Position numbers and translations under genes: made by a program. Positions 27,426 to 36,102 of a stretch of 64,000 nucleotides of DNA are shown here, piece by piece. Origin of the DNA: Lutibacter sp. HS1-25 (GTDB lineage: Bacteria; Bacteroidota; Bacteroidia; Flavobacteriales; Flavobacteriaceae); the NCBI RefSeq assembly GCF_004121075.1, contig NZ_RHLN01000014.1:1-64000 (forward strand), given 5' to 3'. Every line of letters begins with the position of its first letter. The first letter of the stretch is position 1. Under the pieces are notes generated by a model. The model was not told the DNA's origin and did no database searches. It saw only the letters and a list, made by a program, of their open reading frames with translations.

Positions 27426-28181
27426 TTATAATCTTACCGGAATATTATTCCTTTTTAATTCGTTTTTTAAATCTATAATTTCAATTTCTTTAAAATGAAA
27501 AACACTTGCTGCCAAAGCTGCATCGGCTTTTCCTTCAATAAAAGTATCGGTAAAATGTTGCATATTTCCTGCGCCACCCGAAGCAATTATTGGTATATTA
27601 ACCAACTCACTTAAATAAGCCAAGGCTTTATTTGCAAATCCGTTTTTTGTACCATCGTGATCCATTGAGGTAAATAAAATTTCACCTGCCCCACGTTGTT
27701 CAACTTCTTTTGCCCAATCAAATAATTTGATATCTGTTGGCACTTTTCCACCAACCAAATGCACCATCCATTCTCCATTAATCTGTTTGGCATCAATAGC
27801 AACAACCACACACTGACTTCCAAATTTTGCGGCCAAATCGTTGATTAATTGCGGATTTTTTACTGCGGAAGAATTGATTGAAACTTTATCAGCTCCAGAA
27901 TTTAGTAAAATTTCAACATCCTCAACTGATGAAATTCCACCACCAACAGTAAATGGAATATTCACCTTTTCAGCCACGTGCATCACCAGTTCAGCCAACG
28001 TTTTTCTGCGTTGTTCAGTTGCTGTAATATCTAAAAACACCAATTCATCGGCACCTTCATTTGCATAAATTTCAGCCAATTCAACAGGATCACCAGCATC
28101 GCGTAAATCTACAAAATTCACCCCTTTTACAGTTCTTCCGTTTTTAATATCAAGGCAAGGTATTATTCTTTTTGTTAACAT
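27426..28181 (-). CDS. hisF: Imidazole glycerol phosphate synthase, cyclase subunit
   Basis: With HisH it converts PRFAR and glutamine-derived ammonia to imidazole glycerol phosphate and AICAR. The 251-residue TIM barrel starts [20 protein letters not shown] with catalytic Asp11 in the CLDIK motif, and has the second catalytic Asp in [11 protein letters not shown]. Phosphate loops VGGGI and ASGGAG are present. Confidence 0.97.
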   Translation of the reverse strand: MLTKRIIPCLDIKNGRTVKGVNFVDLRDAGDPVELAEIYANEGADELVFLDITATEQRRKTLAELVMHVAEKVNIPFTVGGGISSVEDVEILLNSGADKVSINSSAVKNPQLINDLAAKFGSQCVVVAIDAKQINGEWMVHLVGGKVPTDIKLFDWAKEVEQRGAGEILFTSMDHDGTKNGFANKALAYLSELVNIPIIASGGAGNMQHFTDTFIEGKADAALAASVFHFKEIEIIDLKNELKRNNIPVRL

Positions 28182-28206
28182 TTTTTAAAGTTTGATATTA
28201 AATATT

Positions 28207-28253
28207 AAATATTAGAAGTATTCATTTTAGAATGCTTTTTTACTTCTAATATC
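28207..28253. repeat. Palindromic repeat between hisA and hisF
   Basis: atattagaagta (28209-28220) and tacttctaatat (28241-28252) form a perfect 12-bp inverted repeat with a 20-base loop. The same ATATTAGAAGT word occurs in the other his spacers. Confidence 0.7.
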
Positions 28254-28259
28254 GTATAT

Positions 28260-29009
28260 CTAACCTTGTAATATAAATTGTTCTATTTGTTTCATACTAA
28301 TTTTATGCTCGTAAATTGCTTTACCAACAATGGTTCCTTCGCAACCCATTTCAGCCAAACGCGGTAATTCATCGTATGTTGAAATTCCTCCTGAGGCAAT
28401 TAGCTTAATCTTCTCGACTGCGCTCGAACTAACAAAATTGGTTTGATCTAATATTTTTTGATACAAAGCAAAAGACGGACCTTGTAACATACCATCTTTT
28501 GCAATATCGGTACAAATTACGTAGCGCACACCTTCTCTCATATAATTTTGAATAAATGGTATCAATTCCTCTTTACTTTCTTCTAACCAACCACTTACAG
28601 CAACTTTTTCGTCCATTGCATCGGCACCTAAAATAATTTTATTTGCTCCAAATTTTTGCAACCAACTTTTAAATGTATCAGGATTTTTAACAGCGATACT
28701 TCCACCAGTAATTTGATTTGCACCACTTTCAAAAGCAATACGCAAATCGTCATCAGATTTTAATCCACCACCAAAATCAATACTTAAATTTGTGTTTGAA
28801 GCGATACTTTCCAATACTTTATGATTTACAATATGACTTGCTTTTGCACCATCTAAATCTACCAAATGTAAATGTTTTACACCGTGTGCTTCAAACATTT
28901 TAGCTACCTCTAACGGATTTTCGTTATAAATTTTTTGTGTTGCGTAATCGCCTTTTGAAAGACGTACACATTTTCCGTTGATGATATCTATTGCTGGAAT
29001 TATTCTCAT
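28260..29009 (-). CDS. hisA: ProFAR isomerase (phosphoribosylformimino-AICAR-P isomerase)
   Basis: Isomerises ProFAR to PRFAR. The 249-residue TIM barrel begins [22 protein letters not shown] with catalytic Asp8, has [10 protein letters not shown] and [13 protein letters not shown] with the second Asp, and ends in the ASGGIST and VGKAIYE phosphate sites. It is some eight residues longer than usual: the stretch FVSSSAVEK just before IKLIASGG is encoded by a copy of a dispersed repeat (28411-28430) that was taken into the reading frame. The active-site motifs are all intact, so the enzyme is probably functional. Confidence 0.95.
   Translation of the reverse strand: MRIIPAIDIINGKCVRLSKGDYATQKIYNENPLEVAKMFEAHGVKHLHLVDLDGAKASHIVNHKVLESIASNTNLSIDFGGGLKSDDDLRIAFESGANQITGGSIAVKNPDTFKSWLQKFGANKIILGADAMDEKVAVSGWLEESKEELIPFIQNYMREGVRYVICTDIAKDGMLQGPSFALYQKILDQTNFVSSSAVEKIKLIASGGISTYDELPRLAEMGCEGTIVGKAIYEHKISMKQIEQFILQG
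28411..28430. repeat. Dispersed repeat copy inside hisA
   Basis: The plus strand ttctcgactgcgctcgaact has the core of the TTCGACTnCGCTCA repeats seen in the spacers at 16296, 26645 and 33623, but here it sits within the hisA frame and encodes SSSAVE in the loop before beta strand seven or so. Confidence 0.65.
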
Positions 29010-29042
29010 TTTTTAATATATGATTTACGATATTAGATTTAC

Positions 29043-29100
29043 GATATTTGATATAAGAAGTTTAAACTTTTAATATCAAATATTTAACTTCTAATATTCC
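29043..29100. repeat. Palindromic repeat between the S23 remnant and hisA
   Basis: gatatttgatataagaagtt is followed by its near-complement aacttttaatatcaaatatt, an almost perfect palindrome of about 20 bp per arm (29043-29083), then another aacttctaatatt copy up to 29098. Confidence 0.7.
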
Positions 29101-29107
29101 TCTTCTT

Positions 29108-29299
29108 TTATTTACTATTTCTTCTTGCTGTATTTATTGAAGCTACTGTAATAGCCAACAGCTCATTTCCTTCTTTTTTTAACTGTTGAATTTCATCTAA
29201 ATTATCAGTCATTATTTCTTCAAAAATTTCTAACCAATAAACACTTTCATCAATTTCTTCTTCAACTATTTTCAATTTATTGATAAAATCGGCTGTTGA
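29108..29299 (-). pseudogene. S23-type four-helix-bundle protein, C-terminal remnant
   Basis: Between hisH and hisA the minus strand encodes about 63 residues ending in a stop, with the wording ADFINKLKIVEEEIDESVYW and, at the end, GNELLAITVASINTARR. This matches the C-terminal half of the four-helix-bundle family first seen as proteins encoded in 23S rRNA intervening sequences. The N-terminal half (usually about 55 residues) is absent: upstream the frame runs into the ttagaagttcaa repeat and the hisH 3' end without a start codon. It is therefore a truncated copy, not a working gene, and its cut coincides with the repeat. Confidence 0.7.
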
Positions 29300-29331
29300 A
29301 CTTCTAATATCTAATATTGAACTTCTAACTT
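29300..29331. repeat. Repeat forming the hisH 3' end and the edge of the S23 remnant
   Basis: On the minus strand ttagaagttcaatattag is followed at once by atattagaagttcaa. The first copy encodes the last residues of HisH (LEVQY) and its stop; the second joins the S23 remnant. Confidence 0.6.
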
Positions 29332-29904
29332 TAAAAAATTCTCAAGAATTTTAGCTCCTGCTTTGCTGCTTTTTTCGGGGTGAAATTGTACACCGTAAAA
29401 GTTTTTTTCTTGTAAAGCTGAGGCGTATGTAATTCCGTATTGGGTTGTTGCAATAGCTTCATTGTTTAACGAAACATAGTAACTATGCACCAAATACATA
29501 TATTCTTTCTCGTTAATGCCTTCAAAAATAGCTGATTTCAAGTTTTCAATTTGATTCCACCCAATTTGAGGTACTTTTTCAGTAGCATCAAATTTTAACA
29601 CGTCACAATCAAAAATACCCAAACCTTTTGTATCACCTTCTTCACAATACCTGCACATCAATTGCATTCCTAAACAAATTCCTAAAACAGGTTGTTTTAA
29701 TGTTGGAATTACTTTGTCTAATCCGGTTGCTTTTAGCATTTCCATAGCACTGCTTGCTTCACCCACACCTGGAAAAATTACTTTATCGGCATTTCTAATT
29801 TCTTCTTCATCGTGCGATAAAACTGCTTCATAACCCAAACGCTGAATCGCAAATTTGATAGATTGAATATTTCCTGCACCGTAATTTATGATAACTATTT
29901 TCAA
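29311..29904 (-). CDS. hisH: Imidazole glycerol phosphate synthase, glutaminase subunit
   Basis: Class I glutamine amidotransferase that feeds ammonia to HisF. The 197-residue protein starts MKIVIINYGAGNIQSIKFA, has the nucleophile Cys in LGICLGMQLMC (near 80) and the His-Glu pair in GVQFHPEKS near 180. The five C-terminal residues and stop are derived from the spacer repeat, while all catalytic parts precede it. Confidence 0.96.
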   Translation of the reverse strand: MKIVIINYGAGNIQSIKFAIQRLGYEAVLSHDEEEIRNADKVIFPGVGEASSAMEMLKATGLDKVIPTLKQPVLGICLGMQLMCRYCEEGDTKGLGIFDCDVLKFDATEKVPQIGWNQIENLKSAIFEGINEKEYMYLVHSYYVSLNNEAIATTQYGITYASALQEKNFYGVQFHPEKSSKAGAKILENFLKLEVQY

Positions 29905-29924
29905 TTTTTTAATTTTAAAAGTTA

Positions 29925-29969
29925 GATATTAGAAGTTAAAAGTTTAACTAACTTCATACTTCTAATATT
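29925..29969. repeat. Palindromic repeat between hisB and hisH
   Basis: gatattagaagt (29925-29936) faces acttctaatat (29958-29968), an inverted pair that can form a hairpin. It is the same word family as in the other his spacers. Confidence 0.7.
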
Positions 29970-29981
29970 TAATATTTCACC

Positions 29982-31115
29982 TTATAAAAGTCCTTTTGTA
30001 CTTGGTAAAATCATTTTTTCAGGATCGCGTTTTACAGCAACCTTTATGGCCTTTGCAAATGCTTTAAAAATACCTTCAATTTTATGGTGTTCATTGGTGC
30101 CTTCAGCCTTAATATTAAGGTTACAACGTGCACCATCAGTAAACGATTTAAACAAATGATAAAACATTTCAGTTGGCATTTCACCAATTTTTTCTCGTTT
30201 AAAATCTGCATCCCAAACCAACCAGTTTCTACCACCAAAATCAATAGCTACTTGCGCTAAACAATCGTCCATTGGCAAACAAAAACCATAGCGTTCTATT
30301 CCTAATTTATTTCCTAAAGCCTTTGAAAATACTTCGCCCAAAGCAATCATAGTATCTTCAATAGTATGATGTTCATCTACTTCTAAATCGCCCTGAACCT
30401 GAATTGTTAAGTCCATACTTCCGTGACGCGCAATTTGATCTAGCATATGGTCAAAAAATGCAATTCCTGTTGAAATGTCGCTTTTACCAGTACCATCTAA
30501 ATTTAATTTGATGTAAATTTTTGTTTCGTTGGTATTACGCGTTAATTCAGCAGTACGGTTTTTTAATTTTAAAAACTCGTAAATTTCTTGCCAATCGTTG
30601 CTTTCTAGTGCAATAAATGAATCCAAATCATTTCTTTTTACTGAAATTTCATTGATACCTAAATGGGTATTGTCATTTATAAAAATAGCTTTTGCATCTA
30701 AATTTTTTGCCAATTCAACATCGGTCAAACGATCTCCAATTACAAAAGAATTTTTCAAATCATATGCTTCTGTAAAATATTTGGTTAACAAACCTGTTTT
30801 TGGTTTTCGGGTATTGGCATTTTCGTGTGGAAAAGTTTTGTCAATAAACACATCTTGAAACACAACGCCTTCATTTTCAAAAGTATTCATAATAAAATTA
30901 TGAACAGGCCAAAAAGTATCTTCAGGATACACATCAGTTCCTAAACCATCTTGATTGGTAATCATAGCCAATTCAAAATCCAATTCTTTGGCAATTTTAC
31001 TTAAATAAGTAAATACTTTTGGATAAAAAACCAATTTTTCAAACGAGTCAATTTGCTCATCAGCTGGTTCTTTAATCATCGTTCCGTCACGGTCAATAAA
31101 TAGTACTTTCTTCAT
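29982..31115 (-). CDS. hisB: Bifunctional histidinol-phosphatase / imidazoleglycerol-phosphate dehydratase
   Basis: The 377-residue fusion holds two histidine pathway steps. The N-terminal HAD phosphatase part (about 1-165) begins [11 protein letters not shown] with the nucleophile Asp and has the Cys/His zinc area near 90-105 in reduced form. The dehydratase part (about 190-377) has HHTIEDT and EHHKIEG manganese sites. Its ATG overlaps the hisC stop by one base (TAATG), so translation is likely coupled. Confidence 0.95.
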   Translation of the reverse strand: MKKVLFIDRDGTMIKEPADEQIDSFEKLVFYPKVFTYLSKIAKELDFELAMITNQDGLGTDVYPEDTFWPVHNFIMNTFENEGVVFQDVFIDKTFPHENANTRKPKTGLLTKYFTEAYDLKNSFVIGDRLTDVELAKNLDAKAIFINDNTHLGINEISVKRNDLDSFIALESNDWQEIYEFLKLKNRTAELTRNTNETKIYIKLNLDGTGKSDISTGIAFFDHMLDQIARHGSMDLTIQVQGDLEVDEHHTIEDTMIALGEVFSKALGNKLGIERYGFCLPMDDCLAQVAIDFGGRNWLVWDADFKREKIGEMPTEMFYHLFKSFTDGARCNLNIKAEGTNEHHKIEGIFKAFAKAIKVAVKRDPEKMILPSTKGLL

Positions 31116-32155
31116 TATTTTGCAATATCTCTTAATGCCTTAATTAACACTTTATTTTCATTTTTAGTACCTACTGTTAACCTCAACGTGTTTTCGCACA
31201 ACGGTTGCGTGGTTCTATTTCTAATCACAATTCCTTTTTCTAACAGCTGATTGTATCTTTTAACAGCATCATCAACCTTTACCAAAATAAAATTTGCATC
31301 AGTTGGGTAAATTTTTTCGATATAAGAAACGGTGTTTAATCTTAACAATAACTTTTTACGTTCTTCTAATAAAATATCAATTTCTTCCTGAACTTTTTGC
31401 TGAGTTAACAAACGTCTTACAGCCTTTTGCTGTGTTAATTCGTTTACGTTATAAGGCGGTTTTATTTTGTTTAAAATTGAAATAATTTCTGTTGAAGCAT
31501 AACAAATACCCAACCTTATACCTGCTAAACCATAAGCTTTAGATAAAGTTTGAGTGATTATTAAATTAGGAAATTCATTCAACCTTTTTAACCAACTTTT
31601 TTTAGATGAAAAATCGATATAAGCCTCATCTATTACTACCAAACCTGGAAATGAACTAAGTAAAACCTCTACAGCTTCATTTGAAAACGAATTCCCCGTT
31701 GGATTGTTTGGAGAGCATAAAAACAAAATTTTTGAATTTTCGTCTATTGCCTTTAAAATTTGAGCAATATTTGGTTCAAAACAAGGCGTTAATTGTACTG
31801 TTCTTTCTTCAACATTATTGATATTTGCCAACACATTATACATCCCGTAGGTTGGCGGTAATGTAATTACATTGTCTTGTTTTGGTTCACAAAAAGCCCT
31901 AAAAATCAAATCCAACACCTCATCACTTCCATTACCTAATAAAATTTGATCTACAGGAACACTTTTTAATTTAGATAATTCTATTTTAACATTTGTTTGT
32001 TGAGGATCTGGATACCTATTTACACCATTTATAAATGGATTTTCATTGGCATCTAAAAAAATCATATCTTTTTTAAACTCCTTATACTCATCTCTTGCCG
32101 ATGAATAAGGTTTTAATTTTTTGATATTATCTCTAACTAATTTTTCAATTTTCAT
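31115..32155 (-). CDS. hisC: Histidinol-phosphate aminotransferase
   Basis: PLP transaminase that makes histidinol phosphate from imidazole acetol phosphate. The 346-residue protein has LDANENP near the start, [16 protein letters not shown] and the PLP lysine in [16 protein letters not shown]. The frame is open to a TTG at 32179, but [11 protein letters not shown] at 32155 is the normal HisC start. It is coupled to hisB by a one-base overlap. Confidence 0.95.
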   Translation of the reverse strand: MKIEKLVRDNIKKLKPYSSARDEYKEFKKDMIFLDANENPFINGVNRYPDPQQTNVKIELSKLKSVPVDQILLGNGSDEVLDLIFRAFCEPKQDNVITLPPTYGMYNVLANINNVEERTVQLTPCFEPNIAQILKAIDENSKILFLCSPNNPTGNSFSNEAVEVLLSSFPGLVVIDEAYIDFSSKKSWLKRLNEFPNLIITQTLSKAYGLAGIRLGICYASTEIISILNKIKPPYNVNELTQQKAVRRLLTQQKVQEEIDILLEERKKLLLRLNTVSYIEKIYPTDANFILVKVDDAVKRYNQLLEKGIVIRNRTTQPLCENTLRLTVGTKNENKVLIKALRDIAK

Positions 32156-32238
32156 ATTTTCATTTGTTATAGCAAGCAAACTTTATATTTTGTGTAACAA
32201 CTAAATTGCTATTTAGCTTTTGCTTATTAAAATGACAT

Positions 32239-33522
32239 TTATTTTAAACTATTTAAACGCAAAGTTACAGCATTTTTATGAGCATCTAACCCTTCTTCAC
32301 CTGCCAATACTTCAATTGTTTTCCCTATATTTTGAATTCCTTTTTCTGAAATTTTTTGAAATGAAATCGCTTTTAAAAACGAATCTAAATTAACCCCAGA
32401 ATATGCTTTTGTATAGCCATTTGTTGGCAATGTATGATTGGTGCCCGATGCATAATCACCTGCACTTTCAGGTGTATAATCACCTATAAAAACCGAACCC
32501 GCATTTTCAATACCATCAACATAAAAATCGTTTGTTTGAGTACAAACAATAAAATGCTCAGGACCGTACTCGTTAATCATGTTTAAAGCAATTTCTTTAC
32601 TTTCAACATAAATTAATTTTGAATTTTCTATGGCTTTAATTGCTATTTCTTTTCTTGATAAAGCTTGTAATTGAGATTCTATTTCTTGCTCAACCTCAAT
32701 TATTTTTTCTTTTGAAGTTGAAACTAATATCACCTGACTATCGGTTCCGTGTTCAGCCTGACTCAATAAATCGGAAGCTACAAAACTCGCATTGGCACTA
32801 TCATCCGCAACTACCAATAACTCACTTGGACCTGCAGGCATATCAATAGCCACTCCAAATTTGGTTGCCAATTGTTTTGCAACAGTTACAAACTGGTTGC
32901 CTGGTCCAAATATTTTATAAACCTGCGGAATACTTTCCGTTCCAAAAGTCATTGCTGCAATAGCCTGAATACCACCTACTTTTAAAATTTTAGTAACACC
33001 ACATTGTTGTGCAGCATAAATAATTGCTGGGTGAATTTTACCTTGTTTATTTGGTGGTGATGCCAATAAAATTTCTTTACAACCTGCAATATTAGCAGGT
33101 GTTGCCAACATTAACACCGTTGAAAAAAGTGGTGCCGTTCCTCCTGGAATATACAAACCAACTTTTTGAATTGGTCTTTTTTCTTGCCAACAAGCAACAC
33201 CTTCAGTAGTTTCAATAGCTACTTTTGCTGTTTTTTGAGCTGCGTGAAATGCTGTTATATTTGTTTTTGCAACACAAATAGCCTCTTTCAGTTCATCAGA
33301 AACCAATTGTTCTGCTTCTATTATTTCTTCAGCTGAAACAAATAAATCTTCCAATTCAACTTTATCAAACATCGTAGTATATTGCCTTACAGCTTTATCT
33401 CCGTTTTGTTTAACATCGTTAAAAATTGCAATTACCTTTTCTTCAATAGCTTCAACAGTTTGAGTTGATCTTTCTAACAACTTTAACCATTCACTTTTTG
33501 GCGGATTTATTACTTTTTTCAT
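32239..33522 (-). CDS. hisD: Histidinol dehydrogenase
   Basis: Performs the last two oxidations of histidine synthesis with NAD+ and zinc. The 427-residue protein has GLYIPGGTAPLFSTVLM, the family signature region KIFGPGNQFVTVAKQ followed by IDMPAGPSELLVVADDSAN, and the zinc ligand GTNHTLPT. Length is standard. It lies second in the operon after hisG. Confidence 0.96.
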   Translation of the reverse strand: MKKVINPPKSEWLKLLERSTQTVEAIEEKVIAIFNDVKQNGDKAVRQYTTMFDKVELEDLFVSAEEIIEAEQLVSDELKEAICVAKTNITAFHAAQKTAKVAIETTEGVACWQEKRPIQKVGLYIPGGTAPLFSTVLMLATPANIAGCKEILLASPPNKQGKIHPAIIYAAQQCGVTKILKVGGIQAIAAMTFGTESIPQVYKIFGPGNQFVTVAKQLATKFGVAIDMPAGPSELLVVADDSANASFVASDLLSQAEHGTDSQVILVSTSKEKIIEVEQEIESQLQALSRKEIAIKAIENSKLIYVESKEIALNMINEYGPEHFIVCTQTNDFYVDGIENAGSVFIGDYTPESAGDYASGTNHTLPTNGYTKAYSGVNLDSFLKAISFQKISEKGIQNIGKTIEVLAGEEGLDAHKNAVTLRLNSLK

Positions 33523-33540
33523 TTTTTTTATTTATTTCCT

Positions 33541-33718
33541 ATCCCCAACCCTTTCCAAACGAAAGGGAGTTGTTTTTATAGTTTCGACTTCGGTCTTTCA
33601 AATTAGCTTTAACAACTATAATGGTTTCGACTACGCTCAACCACCAATTTACTTCGGTCTTCGGTCTTCCGACTTTCAGACTTTTCACCTTTTATCCCCT
33701 TAGGAGGCTAGGGGGATT
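33541..33718. repeat. Mosaic of short repeats between hisG and hisD
   Basis: The spacer contains the inverted pair ccctttccaaacgaaaggg (33549-33567), gtttcgacttcggtc (33581-33595), a TTTCGACTACGCTCAACCACCA copy (33624-33646), tcggtcttcggtcttcc, and tatccccttaggaggctagg (33692-33711), itself partly self-complementary. This last one ends directly at the hisG stop. Confidence 0.7.
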
Positions 33719-34576
33719 TTATAATACCATTTTTTCAATAGGCACAACCAACAAACCTTCAGCACCATTTTCTTTTAGCTGGTCTACAACTTCCCAAAAA
33801 GAGTCTTTATCAACAACGGTGTGTATAGAGCTCCAACCTGCTTCTGCCAAAGGCACTACAGTAGGACTTCTCATTCCTGGCAATATTTTTATAATGCTTT
33901 CAACTTTGTCGTTTGGCGCATTCATCAAAACATATTTTGATTTTCTTCCCTTTAAAACAGATTGAATTCTAAATAGTAATTTATTTAGTATTTGTTGATT
34001 TTCTTCAGAAATGTTTGGTGAAACAGCTAAAACAGCTTCACTAGTTAACATTTTTTCAACTTCTTTTAAATTGTTTTTAAACAAAGTACTACCACTCGAA
34101 ACAATATCACAAATAGCATCGGCCAAACCAATACTTGGCGCAATTTCAACAGAACCATTGATTAGGTGAATATCTGGCGTAACATCAAACTTTTTAAAAT
34201 AAGCTTTTACAGTATTTGGATAAGATGTTGCAATACGCATACCATCTAAATCTTTAATTCCTTTGTATTTTACACCTTTTGGAACAGCTATTGAAACTCT
34301 ACATTTTGAAAAACCTAAACGCTCAGCAATAATGATATCATCTCCTTTTTCAATCAATACATTTTCGCCAATAATAGCAATATCAACTACGCCATCTCTT
34401 AAATACTGAGGAATATCTCCGTTTCGTAAATACAAAACTTCCATAGGAAAGTTACTTGCTGAAGCTTTTAATTGGTCTTTTCCATTGTCGATTGAAATAC
34501 CACATTCTTTTAATAACTGAAGAGAATCTTCATTCAATCTACCTGCTTTTTGAACTGCAATTTTAATTTTGTTCAT
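33719..34576 (-). CDS. hisG: ATP phosphoribosyltransferase (long form)
   Basis: First and committed enzyme of histidine synthesis, joining ATP and PRPP. The 285-residue length is that of the long, histidine-inhibited HisG: the catalytic part (about 1-210) has GDIPQYLRDGVVDIAIIGEN, RIATSYPNT and the PRPP loop IVSSGSTLFKNNL, and a C-terminal regulatory domain (about 212-285, with MRSPTVVPLAEAGW) follows. So the pathway is likely controlled both by feedback and by the attenuator upstream. Confidence 0.96.
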   Translation of the reverse strand: MNKIKIAVQKAGRLNEDSLQLLKECGISIDNGKDQLKASASNFPMEVLYLRNGDIPQYLRDGVVDIAIIGENVLIEKGDDIIIAERLGFSKCRVSIAVPKGVKYKGIKDLDGMRIATSYPNTVKAYFKKFDVTPDIHLINGSVEIAPSIGLADAICDIVSSGSTLFKNNLKEVEKMLTSEAVLAVSPNISEENQQILNKLLFRIQSVLKGRKSKYVLMNAPNDKVESIIKILPGMRSPTVVPLAEAGWSSIHTVVDKDSFWEVVDQLKENGAEGLLVVPIEKMVL

Positions 34577-34629
34577 TCTTTTTGTTTTTATGTTTGAGTA
34601 TTCAACATTTTTTAAGGTATATAAATAAC

Positions 34630-34660
34630 AAACCCGCTTGAATTACTCAAACGGGTTTAT
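34630..34660 (-). promoter_or_regulatory. his attenuator terminator hairpin
   Basis: Minus strand: aaacccgtttga (arm 1) pairs with tcaagcgggttt (arm 2) around a 5-base loop. It lies between the His leader peptide and hisG. Arm 2's 7-base core TCAAGCG (34635-34641) is repeated exactly at 34697-34703 within the leader, where it can pair instead with arm 1 and so prevent the terminator. Confidence 0.8.
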
Positions 34661-34690
34661 AAATATATTTTGAATTTATTCAATACATTT

Positions 34691-34747
34691 TTAGCTCGCT
34701 TGATTGCCAGTATAAAAATGATGATGATGTAATTGAATAAAATTCAT
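34691..34747 (-). CDS. hisL: his operon leader peptide
   Basis: An 18-residue ORF, MNFIQLHHHHFYTGNQAS, with four consecutive CAT His codons (34718-34729). It lies 21 bases downstream of a perfect -7 box and upstream of a terminator hairpin and hisG, the classic layout of ribosome-mediated attenuation. When charged tRNA-His is scarce the ribosome would stall on the His run, leaving the TCAAGCG segment 14 bases further on free to pair with terminator arm 1. The reading is direct from the sequence; the mechanism is inferred. Confidence 0.85.
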   Translation of the reverse strand: MNFIQLHHHHFYTGNQAS

Positions 34748-34768
34748 TGTTTTTATTATTTTAAAGCA

Positions 34769-34776
34769 CAAATATA
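34769..34776 (-). promoter_or_regulatory. -7 box (TATATTTG) of the his operon
   Basis: Exact consensus, 21 bases before the leader peptide ATG. It would start transcription of leader and the eight his genes. Confidence 0.7.
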
Positions 34777-34869
34777 AATAAATGTTGAAAACATGTAAAG
34801 ATTAAAATTAAAAAATTTACACATATTATTAAATCGTTAATTAATTAACATTAAAAATTATTATTTTTT

Positions 34870-36102
34870 TTAAAAAGCATACATAAAACCAAAACTTAAA
34901 CGCATCGCATCTCTATTTTGATAATCATCTATAAATTGATTATTTACACTTCCGTCAAAAGAAAGTTTTTTATTTCCATAGTCTACTTCTACTCCAATAG
35001 TCATTCTTTCTATAGGATCATACATTAAATTTACAATTCCGTAATAGTGATAGTTTTCAACATTACCATTAATTAAAAATTCTGAAAAATCATTACTTTC
35101 TGAAAAAATTATACGATTTACATTGTCTAATTTAAAATTTGTATACCCTAACACAAAAGTGCTATGTATTTTTGGTGTATAAAATAATTCATACGATGCC
35201 CACCCTCCAAAAGCAGGAGTTGCATTTAATTGATTGTTAATATTTGGATAACCATCATAACCATACCCCTGAACACTTGTAATATATGCTGAAACACCTT
35301 TCCCTCCTGTTAATTGAAATTGAAAATTATTCAAATTATGTAAATAAATACCTGACAATGAAAATCCATACCCAATAAAATTATTTTGATGATCGTCATA
35401 TATATAGTTCACATTTCTTAAAATTGACGAAAACCTAAGATGTCCCCAATTGTTTTCATATTTTAAAGCAGCACTAAAATCGGGTGTTGTTTGATAGGCT
35501 TCTTCAAGCAATGGTTCAATTTCTCCATATTTTTCATAATCTATAATGGGTGCATTAAAAGACAATACATATTTCCAATTTTTATTTCTAAACGAATTAA
35601 AATAACTCAACTGAGGTGCTCTTACCCAAATTCCAGAAGGTGGACCTTCCCATTCCATAATATTTGGCCAAAGTTCATCATCACCATATTGAACCCAAGA
35701 TTGTCCAATTAACCAATGGTCAGTGGCCACATAAGCTTTTCTTAATCTCATTTTACCATTTCCTCCCCAAAAATCAAATTCAACAACACCATTTACTTGC
35801 TTTCCTTTTTTGGTCATAACCAAAGACTCAAACTTTATTTGAGTTTGGTATAAATCTACCTTAAAACTCCCCGAATCATCGGTTCCAAAAACGTTGATAT
35901 TGCCTACATTAAAAGTTTCACTGTCTTGCAAACCTCCAAAAAAATCAAAATAACCGTTCATTTTTAAACTTACGCCTATACTTCCTTTTACTTTAGATTG
36001 CCCATTTATACTGTCTTTTGAAGCATAATTTATAAACTTTTCTTGTGAAAAACTTATCGCACAAAAAATAAAACCCATAAAAATTGTAAGTGTTTTTTTC
36101 AT
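34870..36102 (-). CDS. DcaP-like outer membrane porin
   Basis: A 410-residue outer membrane protein with signal peptide (1-19, ending SFSQE), beta-strand pattern throughout and a C-terminal aromatic residue (FGFMYAF). The segment QTQIKFESLVMTKKGKQV, GQSWVQYGDDELWPN and the fold resemble the DcaP family of trimeric porins for small organic acids. The match is moderate and no substrate can be named. It lies upstream of the his promoter on the same strand with no clear terminator between. Confidence 0.7.
   Translation of the reverse strand: MKKTLTIFMGFIFCAISFSQEKFINYASKDSINGQSKVKGSIGVSLKMNGYFDFFGGLQDSETFNVGNINVFGTDDSGSFKVDLYQTQIKFESLVMTKKGKQVNGVVEFDFWGGNGKMRLRKAYVATDHWLIGQSWVQYGDDELWPNIMEWEGPPSGIWVRAPQLSYFNSFRNKNWKYVLSFNAPIIDYEKYGEIEPLLEEAYQTTPDFSAALKYENNWGHLRFSSILRNVNYIYDDHQNNFIGYGFSLSGIYLHNLNNFQFQLTGGKGVSAYITSVQGYGYDGYPNINNQLNATPAFGGWASYELFYTPKIHSTFVLGYTNFKLDNVNRIIFSESNDFSEFLINGNVENYHYYGIVNLMYDPIERMTIGVEVDYGNKKLSFDGSVNNQFIDDYQNRDAMRLSFGFMYAF

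Noticed and set aside
28260-29009. hisA considered as inactivated by the repeat
   Set aside because: The insert keeps the frame and lies in a loop; both catalytic Asp motifs and phosphate loops are intact.
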